Part shown: positions 7,167 through 17,105 of the stretch, piece after piece
How positions within the stretch are numbered: the first letter of the stretch is position 1
How the letters are laid out: every line of letters starts with the position of its first letter
Assembly: GCA_027624625.1 (NCBI GenBank)
Contig: JAQBWH010000002.1
Span: 88,271 to 152,270, forward strand
Length of the DNA stretch: 64,000 bases
Source of the DNA: Verrucomicrobiota bacterium
GTDB lineage: Bacteria > Verrucomicrobiota > Verrucomicrobiia > Chthoniobacterales > JACTMZ01
Direction: 5' to 3'
Notes under the pieces: model-generated
Seen by the model: the letters and a program-made list of their open reading frames with translations, nothing else
Databases searched by the model: none
Told to the model about the DNA's origin: nothing
Position numbers and translations under genes: made by a program

Positions 7167-9997
7167 CCCGCGTTACCCCTCCAGGCGCGCTCGAGAGCGG
7201 CGCCGCTCCACGCGTGGGTGCCGAGGCGCAATTGGTAGTCTGCGACCACCCGGCCGATGACCACAGCTTCATCGCCGAGGGACTGGAGAATCCGCGGGAC
7301 ATCTTCTTGGCGGACTTCGAGCACGATGCGTCCGAGTGACTCGGAAAACAGAGCAGAACATGGATCAGGTTCTTCCAGCGTGGCCTCGACCCCGAGTCTT
7401 CCGCCGATCACCATTTCGGCCAGGGTCACAGCCAAGCCGCCTTCGCTGACGTCATGGGCCGACTCAACGAGTCCTTCGCGCACGAGGGCGTGGATGCGGC
7501 GGTAACGGGCCGGAGCCGAGGGGTCGGGTGCGGGCACCGTGCCACTCTCCTCGCCTCTGACGAGATTGAAGTGACTGCCCCCGAATTCGCGCGTGGTGCG
7601 GCCGGTCAGGACCAGCGCGTGACCGGCCGCGCGCAGGGCCGTGCCGATCGACCGGTCCGCTTCGGGCACATGGGCCAGGGCGGTGATGACCAAGGTCGGT
7701 GGGATGGAGCGACGGGTGCCGTCCGAGGCGACGTATTCGTTGTTCAGCGAATCCTTGCCGGAGACAAAAGGGGCCCCGTAGAGCTGGGCGGCGGCGCAAC
7801 ATCCGCGCACCGTGGCAACCAGATCGCCCAGTGTTTCCGGACGCCGCGGGTCACCCCACGAAAAATTGTCGAGTAGTGCGGTCTGGGCCGGATCGGCACC
7901 CGAAGCGGTGACGTTGCGCATGGCTTCGTCCACCACGGCGTGAGCCATGTGTTCCGGATCGTAGAGTCCGTAGCGTGCATTGACCCCGATACCGAGGGCG
8001 AAGCCGGACGGCCGATGCGGCGGGGCGATGACCGTCCCATCGGACGGCCCCGACTGATCGTTGCCGGCCATCGGGCGGATGACCGTGGCGCCGAGGACTT
8101 CGTGGTCGTAGCGGTGGATGACGGCTTCTTTCGACGCGATGTTCGGATGGGCGAGGAGAGCAAGAAGCGTAGTGGGGATGTCGGCTTCGCGGCGGCGGGT
8201 GTCGGGTCTGCGGTCCGGTGAGGGCAGTATGGCCCGCAGGCGGCGGACAGGCCGGCCTTGGTGCAGAAATTCCATCGGCAAATCGACCACCGGTTTCGTA
8301 CCATGGCGGACAAGCAAACGCCGGTCGCCGGTGAACTCGCCGACATCGCAGGCCGACAATCCGAGGTGACGGGCGCGCTCGAGAACGGCTGCCGTTTGGG
8401 CCGGCGCCACCGCGAGGACCATGCGTTCCTGCGCTTCGGAGAGCCAGACTTCCCACGGTTGGAGCCCGGCGTATTTGCGGTCCACCGTGATGAGATCGAC
8501 GGAAACGCCGGTGGCTTCACCCAATTCACCGACTGCGGAAGAGAGTCCGCCCGCCCCGCAATCGGTCAAGGCGCGGACCAGCGGGTCGGGACGGTCGAGC
8601 AACTCGACGAGCAAGTCGGCCACCAACCGTTCAATGATCGGATCGCCAATCTGCACGGAGGCGCCGGCCACTTCACCGGTGGTGGCATCCATGGTCATGG
8701 AAGAAAAGGTCGCCCCGCGGATCCCGTCGCGTCCGGTTGCCCCGCCGACGACGAGAACACGGTCGCCGGGTTGCGGTCCGCTCAATTTGTCATAGCCCTG
8801 GAGCACCTCGCCGACGCAACCGCAGAAGACAAGCGGATTGGCGGTGTAACCGGCATCGTAAAGGACGGCCCCGGCCACGGTGGGCACGCCCATTTTGTTG
8901 CCGTAGTCGGCTACCCCCTCGACCACTCCCTCCTCGATGACCGCGGGGTGGAGCACGCCATCCGGCAGATTGTGATGGTCGAGCTCGCGCGGACCGAAGC
9001 AAAGGATGTCGGTCAGGGCCACCGGGCGGGCGGGAGCGGCGAGGACGTCACGGATCACACCACCCACCCCGGTGTTAGCCCCACCGAAGGGCTCGATCGC
9101 GCTGGGGTGGTTGTGCGTTTCGGCCTTGATGGCGAGCCGCACACCGTCGGCAAAGGCCACGATACCGGCGTTGCCGTCGAAGGCAGAGATGACGAAAGGA
9201 GCGTTCATGGCGCGCGTCGTCTCGCGCAACTGGCGTAAGAGGGGCGCGACCTCGCCCTGATCGGTCTCGATCCGCGCGGCAAAGGTTTTGTGGGAACAGT
9301 GGTCACTCCAGGTCTGCGCGATGGTTTCCAGTTCGGCGTCGGTCGGCTCACGTCCTTCGGCCGTGAACCATTGCGCCACGGCCTCCATTTCTTCGGGGTC
9401 GAGGGCGAGAGCACGTTCGTGGTTGACCCGGGCCAGCCCCTCCGGGGGCAGTGCGCACAAAGGGACAATTTCAACCGTGGAAGATTCTTCGGTCGGCACA
9501 AAGGTGAAGCCGGGTTGCACCTCGCCGAAGGACCATGTCTCGATGACCGGATTGCAGAGAAGGTTGTGAACAAGAAAGCGGAGATCTTTTTCCGGAAGTT
9601 CGCCGGCGCCGGTCATTTCGAAGCGCGATCCCGTGGCGGCTTCGATCCGGCATCCGCTGCGCGCCGCGCTCTCGGCCAGTTGTGCGGCCACGCGGTCGGT
9701 CACACCAGCCCGCCGTGCCACCTCGATGACAAGACGGCCGGCTGGCACGGTGGTTGTGCCGACCTCGAGGCGGGTGGCTTCGCCTTGGGCATCGTCAAGC
9801 AGTCGCGGGACAATGATGCGCAAATTCGCGGTGTCCGTTTCCCCGCGCAGAAAAAAGATATCCGAGGCCCGGAGAGAAACACCGGCGAACCCGAGTTGCC
9901 CGGCCTGTCTGGTCAGCGCGCGGTTGCGATGTGCTCCGCATGGCTTGATCACCTTGGTGAAAGATGGCTCGGATGTGCTGGGCGGCGTGTCTTTCAT
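7163..9997 (-). CDS. purL: Phosphoribosylformylglycinamidine synthase subunit PurL
   Basis: 944 aa; QTWSDHCSHKTF, KAETHNHPSAIEPFGGANTGVGG, DCGAGGLSSAVGELG and VSGKDSLNNEY motifs. Confidence 0.93.
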   Translation of the reverse strand: MKDTPPSTSEPSFTKVIKPCGAHRNRALTRQAGQLGFAGVSLRASDIFFLRGETDTANLRIIVPRLLDDAQGEATRLEVGTTTVPAGRLVIEVARRAGVTDRVAAQLAESAARSGCRIEAATGSRFEMTGAGELPEKDLRFLVHNLLCNPVIETWSFGEVQPGFTFVPTEESSTVEIVPLCALPPEGLARVNHERALALDPEEMEAVAQWFTAEGREPTDAELETIAQTWSDHCSHKTFAARIETDQGEVAPLLRQLRETTRAMNAPFVISAFDGNAGIVAFADGVRLAIKAETHNHPSAIEPFGGANTGVGGVIRDVLAAPARPVALTDILCFGPRELDHHNLPDGVLHPAVIEEGVVEGVADYGNKMGVPTVAGAVLYDAGYTANPLVFCGCVGEVLQGYDKLSGPQPGDRVLVVGGATGRDGIRGATFSSMTMDATTGEVAGASVQIGDPIIERLVADLLVELLDRPDPLVRALTDCGAGGLSSAVGELGEATGVSVDLITVDRKYAGLQPWEVWLSEAQERMVLAVAPAQTAAVLERARHLGLSACDVGEFTGDRRLLVRHGTKPVVDLPMEFLHQGRPVRRLRAILPSPDRRPDTRRREADIPTTLLALLAHPNIASKEAVIHRYDHEVLGATVIRPMAGNDQSGPSDGTVIAPPHRPSGFALGIGVNARYGLYDPEHMAHAVVDEAMRNVTASGADPAQTALLDNFSWGDPRRPETLGDLVATVRGCCAAAQLYGAPFVSGKDSLNNEYVASDGTRRSIPPTLVITALAHVPEADRSIGTALRAAGHALVLTGRTTREFGGSHFNLVRGEESGTVPAPDPSAPARYRRIHALVREGLVESAHDVSEGGLAVTLAEMVIGGRLGVEATLEEPDPCSALFSESLGRIVLEVRQEDVPRILQSLGDEAVVIGRVVADYQLRLGTHAWSGAALERAWRGNAG

Positions 9998-10599
9998 CGG
10001 CGGGCAAATGTGGCGATGACGGATGGAAGCAAAGCGTGCTCGGCGAATTGGATCCGCGCCTGCAGGGTTTCGGCGGTGTCGTCCGGCCTTACCTCGACCT
10101 TCTGTTGGGCGATGATTTCACCGGTGTCCACTCCTTGGTCGACGTAGTGCACGGTGCAACCGGTGACTTGATCACCGGCGGCGAGGGCTTGGGCGGCGGC
10201 TCGTGCCCCGCGGTGCTTGGGAAGGAGAGAGGGATGCACGTTGATGATGCGTCGCGGGAATGCAGCGAGGAGGGTGGAACCGATGATACGCATGAAGCCG
10301 GCGAGGACGACCAACTCAACCTTTTCCTCGCGCAGGATGGCGACAAATTTTTCCTCCGTGGCGGGATCGAGGCGTCCACCCGCGAGACCCGGCACGATGC
10401 ACTCGGTACGCGCCCCAATGGTGCGCCCGAGTTCGAGAATCCGTGCCCCCGGCTGATCGGAGAGCACCGCGGCGATGCGTGCGGACAAAAGGCCCTGATC
10501 GATGTCGCGGCCAATGGCGGCCAAGTTCGAGCCGTGCCCCGAACCGAGGACGCCCAAGCGGAGCAGGTCTGACCCGCTCATGAGGACCGCTGCGGACAA
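9994..10599 (-). CDS. purN: Phosphoribosylglycinamide formyltransferase (PurN); start may be the internal Met at 10581
   Basis: GVLGSGHGSNLAAI, SDQPGARI, HPSLLPKHRGARAAAQAL, GCTVHYVDQGVDTGEIIAQ. Confidence 0.9.
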   Translation of the reverse strand: MSAAVLMSGSDLLRLGVLGSGHGSNLAAIGRDIDQGLLSARIAAVLSDQPGARILELGRTIGARTECIVPGLAGGRLDPATEEKFVAILREEKVELVVLAGFMRIIGSTLLAAFPRRIINVHPSLLPKHRGARAAAQALAAGDQVTGCTVHYVDQGVDTGEIIAQQKVEVRPDDTAETLQARIQFAEHALLPSVIATFARR

Positions 10600-10758
10600 C
10601 GTGTAATAAAATACATGACCCCATACTTTCCGGTAAATAGGGGGGGTCTTTCAATCTATGTCTTGGGTCGCTCCGGAATAGAGCAAAGCTCTTTTGGGGT
10701 GAGGCTTAAGCCGGCCAGACCGCCCAACGTTACGGAATTGTCACTCTGCGGCTTCCGC

Positions 10759-10935
10759 TTAGCTCTGATTGCTCCGGTCCGTCATGAGACGGGCTACGAG
10801 GTAGGCGGTGTGGTCGAACGAAAGGAGGCTGGTATTGAGCGTGGCGTGGTAAAGGGTCGGTTCGTCGATATCACGCCGGAAGTGGCTTGGGACATAGCGG
10901 GCTCGACCGAAGGCCCGGAGAACCCGGATCAAGGG
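10759..10935 (-). pseudogene. C-terminal remnant of a cytidylate-kinase-like family protein
   Basis: Minus-strand frame reads IRVLRAFGRARYVPSHFRRDIDEPTLYHATLNTSLLSFDHTAYLVARLMTDRSNQS*, resembling the RYV..HF..DIDDP.LYH..LNT..LS tail; no N-terminal part is present because nuoN abuts in another frame. Confidence 0.5.
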
Positions 10936-12383
10936 AGCAACGAAAGGAGCGGGGCGGGGTAGACGCCAATCCAGATGATCAGGGCGCAGAGGAGGGCGAT
11001 GGTGAGCTTGGCCGGGCCGCCCACTTCGATTTCCGGTGCATCAGGGTCGGTGGGTTGCTGCCAATACATGGCGCGGATCACTTTCAGATAATAATAAAAG
11101 CCGGCCGCCACGGTGATGATACCGAGAATGACAAGGATCCAATGTTGCTCCTCGATGGCGCATTCGAAGATGAACAACTTCCCGAGGAAGCCGGCGGTGA
11201 GCGGAAGGCCAGCAAGAGAGAGCATGGAAAGCATAAGAGCGAAGGCGAGATGAGGCGCACGCCGGTTGAGTCCGTTAAAATTAGCGATGTCATCGCCGCC
11301 GGTCGCCTGGGCAACAATGGTCGTGACCAAGAAAGCGAGGAGGGTCATGACCAAGTAGGCGACAAGGTAGAAAACGATGGCCGTACCGGCGAATGGGGCG
11401 CTGATCGAGACGATGCCGAGGAGTAGATAACCAGCGTGGCCAATACTTGAGTAGGCGAGGAGCCGCTTGAGATTGCCTTGTGGAATGGCGGCGAGATTGC
11501 CGAAGATCATGGTGGCGCCGGTGATCACAGCGAGGAGGGGAAGGATTTTTTCTTGCAGGGCGGGGACAACGAAGAAGGTTTGGATGACGCGAATCAGGAC
11601 GATGAAGCCGGCGGCTTTGGAGGCGACAGCGAGGAAAGCGGCGACCGGGGTGGGCGCCCCTTGGTAAACGTCGGGGACCCAGAACTGGAAGGGTGCAGCA
11701 GAGATTTTGAAACCGAGGGCGACAAGGACGAGGCCAAAGCCAAAGAGGAGAGCAGGCGCGGTGGCTTGGTCGAGAGCGGGGAGTTTGGCAGCGATCGTGG
11801 CGAGATGGAACTGTCCGGTCACGCCGTAGATCCAGGTGATGCCGTAAACGAGGAAACCGGTCGAGAGAGCCCCAAGGACAAGGTATTTGGTGCCAGCTTC
11901 AAGGCTGTTTTCGTTGCGTCGCAGGTAGGAGACAAGGATGTAGAGGGTGATGGTGACCAGTTCGAGGGAGACGAAGATCATGACAAAGTCGACGGCAGAG
12001 GCCATCCACATAAGGCCGGCGCAAGCGAAGATGGGGAGAGTGTAGAATTCTCCGAGTCCGGCGCCACGGCGCTCGGCCGGAAGGCCCGCTTCGACGGTTG
12101 GGGCGTACTCCAGAGCCATGACAAGCACCACAGCGGTGGTGAGAAGGGTGAATTGCTTGAGGAAGATGGCGAGGGGATCTGCGCTGTAGAATCTGGCGTA
12201 GGCCGCCGAGGAATCCAGCAGAGCGGGATCAGCGAAGAAGGTGGCCGCGAGAATGCCGAGGAGACCGATGAAGCCGATATAAACGATGCTGCGCTTGCTT
12301 CCGGCCCCGGAGAAGGCCTCGACCATGAACAGGATGATGCCCAAGACGACAACGGAGACTTCGAGGTAGAGCGGGTTCATCAA
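10929..12383 (-). CDS. nuoN: NADH-quinone oxidoreductase subunit N
   Basis: 484 aa polytopic antiporter-like subunit; KYLVLGALSTGFLVYGITWIYG, RLLAYSSIGHAGYLLLG; last gene of the nuo cluster. Confidence 0.9.
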   Translation of the reverse strand: MMNPLYLEVSVVVLGIILFMVEAFSGAGSKRSIVYIGFIGLLGILAATFFADPALLDSSAAYARFYSADPLAIFLKQFTLLTTAVVLVMALEYAPTVEAGLPAERRGAGLGEFYTLPIFACAGLMWMASAVDFVMIFVSLELVTITLYILVSYLRRNENSLEAGTKYLVLGALSTGFLVYGITWIYGVTGQFHLATIAAKLPALDQATAPALLFGFGLVLVALGFKISAAPFQFWVPDVYQGAPTPVAAFLAVASKAAGFIVLIRVIQTFFVVPALQEKILPLLAVITGATMIFGNLAAIPQGNLKRLLAYSSIGHAGYLLLGIVSISAPFAGTAIVFYLVAYLVMTLLAFLVTTIVAQATGGDDIANFNGLNRRAPHLAFALMLSMLSLAGLPLTAGFLGKLFIFECAIEEQHWILVILGIITVAAGFYYYLKVIRAMYWQQPTDPDAPEIEVGGPAKLTIALLCALIIWIGVYPAPLLSLLP

Positions 12384-13846
12384 GGCAGGTAGGCGAAGAC
12401 CGGATTGAGGTAGTCGAGCAAGAGGCCCGGACGGAAGCCGGTGAGGAGGAGCACGGCAATGAGGATGATGACGGCCCAGCGGACACCGGAGGAAAGGTCA
12501 GCGGTTTCATCTTTGATCGCTGATCCGCGCGCGCCCCAGAAAATGTTGCGGTAGGCACGAAGCATGTAGACCGCCGAGATGACCACTCCCCAGAGGGAGA
12601 GGGCTGTGATGGTTTGAAACCAGTTGAAGCTACCGCCCGCACCGTGAGCGAAGGCGCCGAAGAATATCATGATCTCACCGGCGAAGGTGGCAAAGCCGGG
12701 GAGTCCGACGGAGGCCATCGCAGCGAAGCCAAAGAGGAGCCCGAGTCTGGGGGTGATTCCGGCGAGGCCACCGAGCTCTGAAAATTCGAGCGTCCCGGTG
12801 CGGCGGCTGATTTCCCCGCAGAGGGCGAAGAGTGTTGCCACGGTGAGTCCGTGCGCAAAGAGCATAAGCGACATACCCCCGAGTCCGAGTTGGTTGAGTG
12901 CAACGAAGCCGAGGAAGGCGTAGCCCATGTGCATCACGCTCGAGTAGCCGAGCATGAGATCAAGTCGTTTTTGCGCGATCGTGACGAAGCCGACGTAAAG
13001 GATATTGCCGGCGAGCAGAACGAGAACCAAGTGGGCGAACTGCTGGATTTCTTGGGGGAAAATGGGGACAACCAGACGAAGGAGCCCGTAAAGCCCGAAT
13101 TTCTTGAGCACTCCGGCATGGAGCATGGCGGCTGGGGCGGGAGCAGAGGCGTAAGCTTCGGGCGCCCAGGTATGGAAAGGGAAGAGGGCGATGAGGATAC
13201 CGAAACCAAAGAGGAGAAGGAGGTATACGACGGGACCTGGGGTGAGAATTCCGGCGGTTCCCAACTGCTGGAGAAGACGGATATCGAGGGTGCGGAGTCC
13301 TTCGGGCACGGCGAGCCAGAGGCCGATCAGACCGAGGAGAAGGATAAAGCTGCCGAGGGCGAGATAGATGGTGACTTTCCAGGCGACACGCTGCCGATCG
13401 CCCGAGCCCCATATTCCGATGAGGAGAAAGGTCGGAATGAGGGCGAGTTCGTGAAAGGCGTAGAAAAAGAAGAGATCGATGGAGGCGAAGGCGCCGATCG
13501 CCCCGGTAGAAATGAAGAGCAAGCAGGCATAGAACATGCCGGGGAATTTTTCTCCTTGGGGTGAGACCCAAACGGCAGCGAAGGTGACGAGCGTGGCGAG
13601 GAGTAGCAGGACGAGACTTAGTCCGTCGGCTCCGAGCGAAAAGCTGATGCCGTAAGCGGGGACGAGGATGTTTTCACTGACGAATTGGAAGCCGCCAATC
13701 TCGAGATTGTAAGACGTGAGGAGATAAAGGCTGAGGAAAAGGTTGGCCCCGGCGCCGAAGAGCGAGATGCGGCGAGGGGCCGCACCGGCCATGCAGAACG
13801 CGGCGGTGACCAGAGGGATGAGGATGAGGGAGAGGAGCGGGCTCAT
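12380..13846 (-). CDS. nuoM: NADH-quinone oxidoreductase subunit M
   Basis: 488 aa; FYAFHELALIPTFLLIGIWG, PFHTWAPEAYASAPAPAAMLHAGVLKKFGLYGLLR. Confidence 0.92.
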   Translation of the reverse strand: MSPLLSLILIPLVTAAFCMAGAAPRRISLFGAGANLFLSLYLLTSYNLEIGGFQFVSENILVPAYGISFSLGADGLSLVLLLLATLVTFAAVWVSPQGEKFPGMFYACLLFISTGAIGAFASIDLFFFYAFHELALIPTFLLIGIWGSGDRQRVAWKVTIYLALGSFILLLGLIGLWLAVPEGLRTLDIRLLQQLGTAGILTPGPVVYLLLLFGFGILIALFPFHTWAPEAYASAPAPAAMLHAGVLKKFGLYGLLRLVVPIFPQEIQQFAHLVLVLLAGNILYVGFVTIAQKRLDLMLGYSSVMHMGYAFLGFVALNQLGLGGMSLMLFAHGLTVATLFALCGEISRRTGTLEFSELGGLAGITPRLGLLFGFAAMASVGLPGFATFAGEIMIFFGAFAHGAGGSFNWFQTITALSLWGVVISAVYMLRAYRNIFWGARGSAIKDETADLSSGVRWAVIILIAVLLLTGFRPGLLLDYLNPVFAYLP

Positions 13847-15654
13847 CAGCGGAAAACGAGGAAGTAGAGGACGAGGAGCACGCCGGCGCCGAAGAAGAAG
13901 GTGTAGGCTTGCAGGTTGCCCAGTTGGAGAAGGCGCAGGAGGTAGCCCGCACCCCAGACTGTGCGGGCGCTGCCGGTCACGACCAAACCGTCAATGATCC
14001 AGCGGTCAAACCAGGAGCCGAGCACGGACAGTCCGCCCTGCACCCGGATAACAAGCCAATTGTAGAAATTGTCGATGTAAAGGCGGTTGGCCAAGAGCGG
14101 GATGCGGACGGGATCCCGGGCGGGTCCGCGCAGGTAAAGCCACGCGGCGAGGACAGCGCCGGCGGCGAGAAAGCCGAGGACGATTTTGTGCGCGATGGCG
14201 GGGGCTTCGGCGTAGGCGATGTCGAAGAAGTGGCCGATGAACCACGGGTAACCCGCGATGACGGCAGGGACGGCGAGGATGACGAGCGGAAGCGTCATGA
14301 CGAGCGGGGATTCCTTGGCCCGGGCGGCATGGTCGCCGCGCGGCTTGCCGAGGAGAACGACGAGCAAAAGACGGAAGGTGTAAAGGGCGGTGAGGAGGAC
14401 GGCGCTGGCGATGATCCAGAATCCGGTGCGGTTATTGAGCCAGGCCCACTCGATAATGTTGTCCTTGCTGAACGATCCGCTGAAGAACGGGACGCCGGCG
14501 AGGGCGAGCCCGCCAGCCAGCATGCAGAGTGCGGTGACCGGCATGCGGGTGAGGAGCCCGCCCATCTTCCAGATGTTCTGCTCGTGGTGCAGGGCGATGA
14601 TGATGGAACCCGCGCAAAGGAAGAGGAGGCACTTGAAGAAAGCGTGGGTGAAAAGGTGGAACATGGCGACGTCGCCGGTCGCACCCACGCCGATACCGAC
14701 AACCATGTAGCCAAGTTGGGAGATGGTCGAATAAGCAAGGATGCGTTTGATGTCGTCCTGCTGGATGGCCATGAGACCCGCGGCGAAGCAGGTGATGGCA
14801 CCGATCCACATGATGACCTCGCGCACGACGTCGGGCGCGGCGAGCAGAACGGGGAAAATGCGAGCCAGCAGGTAGACGCCGGCCGCGACCATGGTGGCGG
14901 CGTGGAGGAGCGCGGACACCGGTGTCGGGCCTTCCATCGAGTTGGGTAACCAAACGTGAAGCGGCATTTGGGCGGACTTGCCAATGGTGCCGCAGAAGAC
15001 GAGGAGGCACGCGGCGGTAAAGTAGCCAGGATGCAGGGTAAGAACGGAAAGGTTTTCCTCGATGCCGGAGAACATGATCGAGCCGGTGGCCAGCCAGAGC
15101 ATGAGGATACCGATCATAAAGCCGAAGTCGCCCACCCGGTTGACGGTGAAGGCCTGCTTGGCCGCATCGGCCGCGGAGTCCTTGCGGAAATAATGTCCGA
15201 TAAGCAGGTAGGAGCTGACGCCGACCAACTCCCAGAACATGAACATCATGATGAAGTTGTCGGCCAGGACGATGCCGAGCATGGAAAAAAGAAAAAGACT
15301 GAGCGAGGCGTAGTAGCGCGGGATTCCTTCGTCACCGCGCATGTAGCCAGCGGAGTAGATGAAGACAAGAGTGGCTACCGTCGTGACAACGACGAGCATG
15401 ACACGGCTCAAGTTGTCGAGGATGATGCCGATCGGGACGGAGAAGACGCCGGGAACTTCAATCCAAGAGATTTGCGCTGTGACGGCCAACCCGGGGATGA
15501 GAAAAACTTTCCAGCTGAGGAAGCAGACCAGGGCGGCAGTGGCGACACCGACCGCGCCGGCCGCGACACCGCGGCGCGGAAGGACAAAGAGGATGAAGGC
15601 GGCCGCGCAGAGTGGGGCAAAGAGAATGATCCAAGGATAAAGAAGCGGATCCAT
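13846..15654 (-). CDS. nuoL: NADH-quinone oxidoreductase subunit L
   Basis: 602 aa; FMFWELVGVSSYLLIGHYF, PLHVWLPNSMEGPTPVSALLHAATMVAAGVYLLAR. Confidence 0.93.
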   Translation of the reverse strand: MDPLLYPWIILFAPLCAAAFILFVLPRRGVAAGAVGVATAALVCFLSWKVFLIPGLAVTAQISWIEVPGVFSVPIGIILDNLSRVMLVVVTTVATLVFIYSAGYMRGDEGIPRYYASLSLFLFSMLGIVLADNFIMMFMFWELVGVSSYLLIGHYFRKDSAADAAKQAFTVNRVGDFGFMIGILMLWLATGSIMFSGIEENLSVLTLHPGYFTAACLLVFCGTIGKSAQMPLHVWLPNSMEGPTPVSALLHAATMVAAGVYLLARIFPVLLAAPDVVREVIMWIGAITCFAAGLMAIQQDDIKRILAYSTISQLGYMVVGIGVGATGDVAMFHLFTHAFFKCLLFLCAGSIIIALHHEQNIWKMGGLLTRMPVTALCMLAGGLALAGVPFFSGSFSKDNIIEWAWLNNRTGFWIIASAVLLTALYTFRLLLVVLLGKPRGDHAARAKESPLVMTLPLVILAVPAVIAGYPWFIGHFFDIAYAEAPAIAHKIVLGFLAAGAVLAAWLYLRGPARDPVRIPLLANRLYIDNFYNWLVIRVQGGLSVLGSWFDRWIIDGLVVTGSARTVWGAGYLLRLLQLGNLQAYTFFFGAGVLLVLYFLVFR

Positions 15655-15658
15655 CTGG

Positions 15659-15979
15659 TCAGAATTTCATCCCGTTGAGGTCCTCCACGTGGGTGGTTTG
15701 GCGCAGGCGGTAGAGGGCGACGATGATGGCGAGGCCGACGGCGACCTCGGCGGCGGCGACGGTGATGATGAAGAAAACAAGAACTTGGGCGTTGTAGTCG
15801 GGTAGTCCAAAAGCCGTGACACTGTGGCGAGCAAAAGCCACGAGGGAGAGGTTGGCCGCATTGAGCATGAGCTCGAGGCTCATGAAGATGATGAGGAGGT
15901 TGCGGCGCAGGAGGACACCGGCGAGACCGATGGAGAAAAGGAGGCCGCTGACCAAAAGATAATCACCGAGGGTCGGCAT
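15659..15979 (-). CDS. nuoK: NADH-quinone oxidoreductase subunit K
   Basis: 106 aa; [45 protein letters not shown]. Confidence 0.93.
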   Translation of the reverse strand: MPTLGDYLLVSGLLFSIGLAGVLLRRNLLIIFMSLELMLNAANLSLVAFARHSVTAFGLPDYNAQVLVFFIITVAAAEVAVGLAIIVALYRLRQTTHVEDLNGMKF

Positions 15980-15983
15980 GGTC

Positions 15984-16487
15984 TTAGCGCAAGCTGCGGC
16001 GGCTCAAGGTGACCACACCGACGGTGGAGACGAGGAGAAGAACACCGATGATTTGGAATGGGAGGTTGAAGTCGGTGAAGAGGGTCATGCCGATTTCGTA
16101 GCCATCCGAGTAGCCGGTCCGAGCGAGCGTGGGAAAGTGGTCCGTCGAGGAGGGAAGCGATTTAATAATTTGGGTGATGAGAACAGCGAAGCCTCCGAGC
16201 ACGGCGAGGCCGCCGGCCAATGCGGCGATGTTGAGGCGGCGGCGGGTCTCGGCCTTGAGGTCGAGGAGCATGATGATGAAAAGGAAAAGCACCATGACTG
16301 CACCGGCATAGACCAAGACTTGGATGATCCCGATGAAGAAGGCATCAAGGGTGATGAAGAGGGCGGCTAAGGCGAGGAAGGAGAGAACAAGGCTCATCGC
16401 GCTGTTCACCGGGTTACGGAAGACGACGACGGCGATGGCCGCGGCGAGCATCAGCACGGAGAAAGCCCAGAACAGGATGGTGAGCAT
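15984..16487 (-). CDS. nuoJ: NADH-quinone oxidoreductase subunit J
   Basis: 167 aa; [40 protein letters not shown]. Confidence 0.92.
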   Translation of the reverse strand: MLTILFWAFSVLMLAAAIAVVVFRNPVNSAMSLVLSFLALAALFITLDAFFIGIIQVLVYAGAVMVLFLFIIMLLDLKAETRRRLNIAALAGGLAVLGGFAVLITQIIKSLPSSTDHFPTLARTGYSDGYEIGMTLFTDFNLPFQIIGVLLLVSTVGVVTLSRRSLR

Positions 16488-16492
16488 GCGGT

Positions 16493-16541
16493 GGTTTCCT
16501 CCGGGGGCGCTTTTCGGGCGCCACTTTTCAGGCCGGAAACC
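16493..16541 (-). promoter_or_regulatory. Nested stem-loop whose outer arm overlaps the predicted nuoJ Shine-Dalgarno
   Basis: GGTTTCC (16493-16499) pairs with GGAAACC (16535-16541), enclosing GGCGC-TTTTCGG-GCGCC; on the minus strand the outer arm shares bases with GGAGGAAA just upstream of the nuoJ ATG. Confidence 0.45.
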
Positions 16542-16573
16542 GATATCTTACGAGGAGCATATGCCCTTTTCGA

Positions 16574-17104
16574 TCACTTTTTTTCGTTCCACTTGTTTAC
16601 CAGACCGTGCCTGACGCCGCCCAGTTCGTAGAGTTTCTCCTTGTCGTGGACCATTTCGGCGCGAGTCAGGCCGGTAATCGAGTAGTCTTTGCGCAAGAAA
16701 ATGGCCTGCTCCGGGCAGACCTCTTCGCACAGTCCGCAGTAAATGCAGCGGATCATGTCGATATCGAATTTTTCAGGGTATTTTTCAACCTTGGCCCATG
16801 GGCCGTTGCTGGGGAACTCGGCGGGTTTGATCGTGATGGCGCGCGGCGGGCAAATGAACTCGCAGAGTTGGCAGGCCACGCAGCGTTCGCGGTCATGTTC
16901 GTCCTTCACCAGCGTCGGCGCACCGCGATACCACTCGGGCAGAGCGCTATCCCACTTCTGCTCAGGATACTGCATGGTGACCTTGGTCTGGCCGAAGAGC
17001 GTTTTGATGAAGTGCTTGATCGTGATCCAGAGGCCGCCAAGGATGGCGGGGAAGTAGGATCGCTCAAGTAAGCTCAGTTGCGGGCGTTGGACGATGGTGG
17101 CCAT
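16574..17104 (-). CDS. nuoI: NADH-quinone oxidoreductase subunit I (2x[4Fe-4S])
   Basis: CVACQLCEFICP and CIYCGLCEEVCP ferredoxin motifs. Confidence 0.93.
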   Translation of the reverse strand: MATIVQRPQLSLLERSYFPAILGGLWITIKHFIKTLFGQTKVTMQYPEQKWDSALPEWYRGAPTLVKDEHDRERCVACQLCEFICPPRAITIKPAEFPSNGPWAKVEKYPEKFDIDMIRCIYCGLCEEVCPEQAIFLRKDYSITGLTRAEMVHDKEKLYELGGVRHGLVNKWNEKK

Positions 17105-17105
17105 G

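Noticed and set aside
10615-10962. 115-aa plus-strand ORF upstream of the purine operon
   Set aside because: No recognisable domain; opposite to the cytidylate-kinase-like remnant and the nuoN end.
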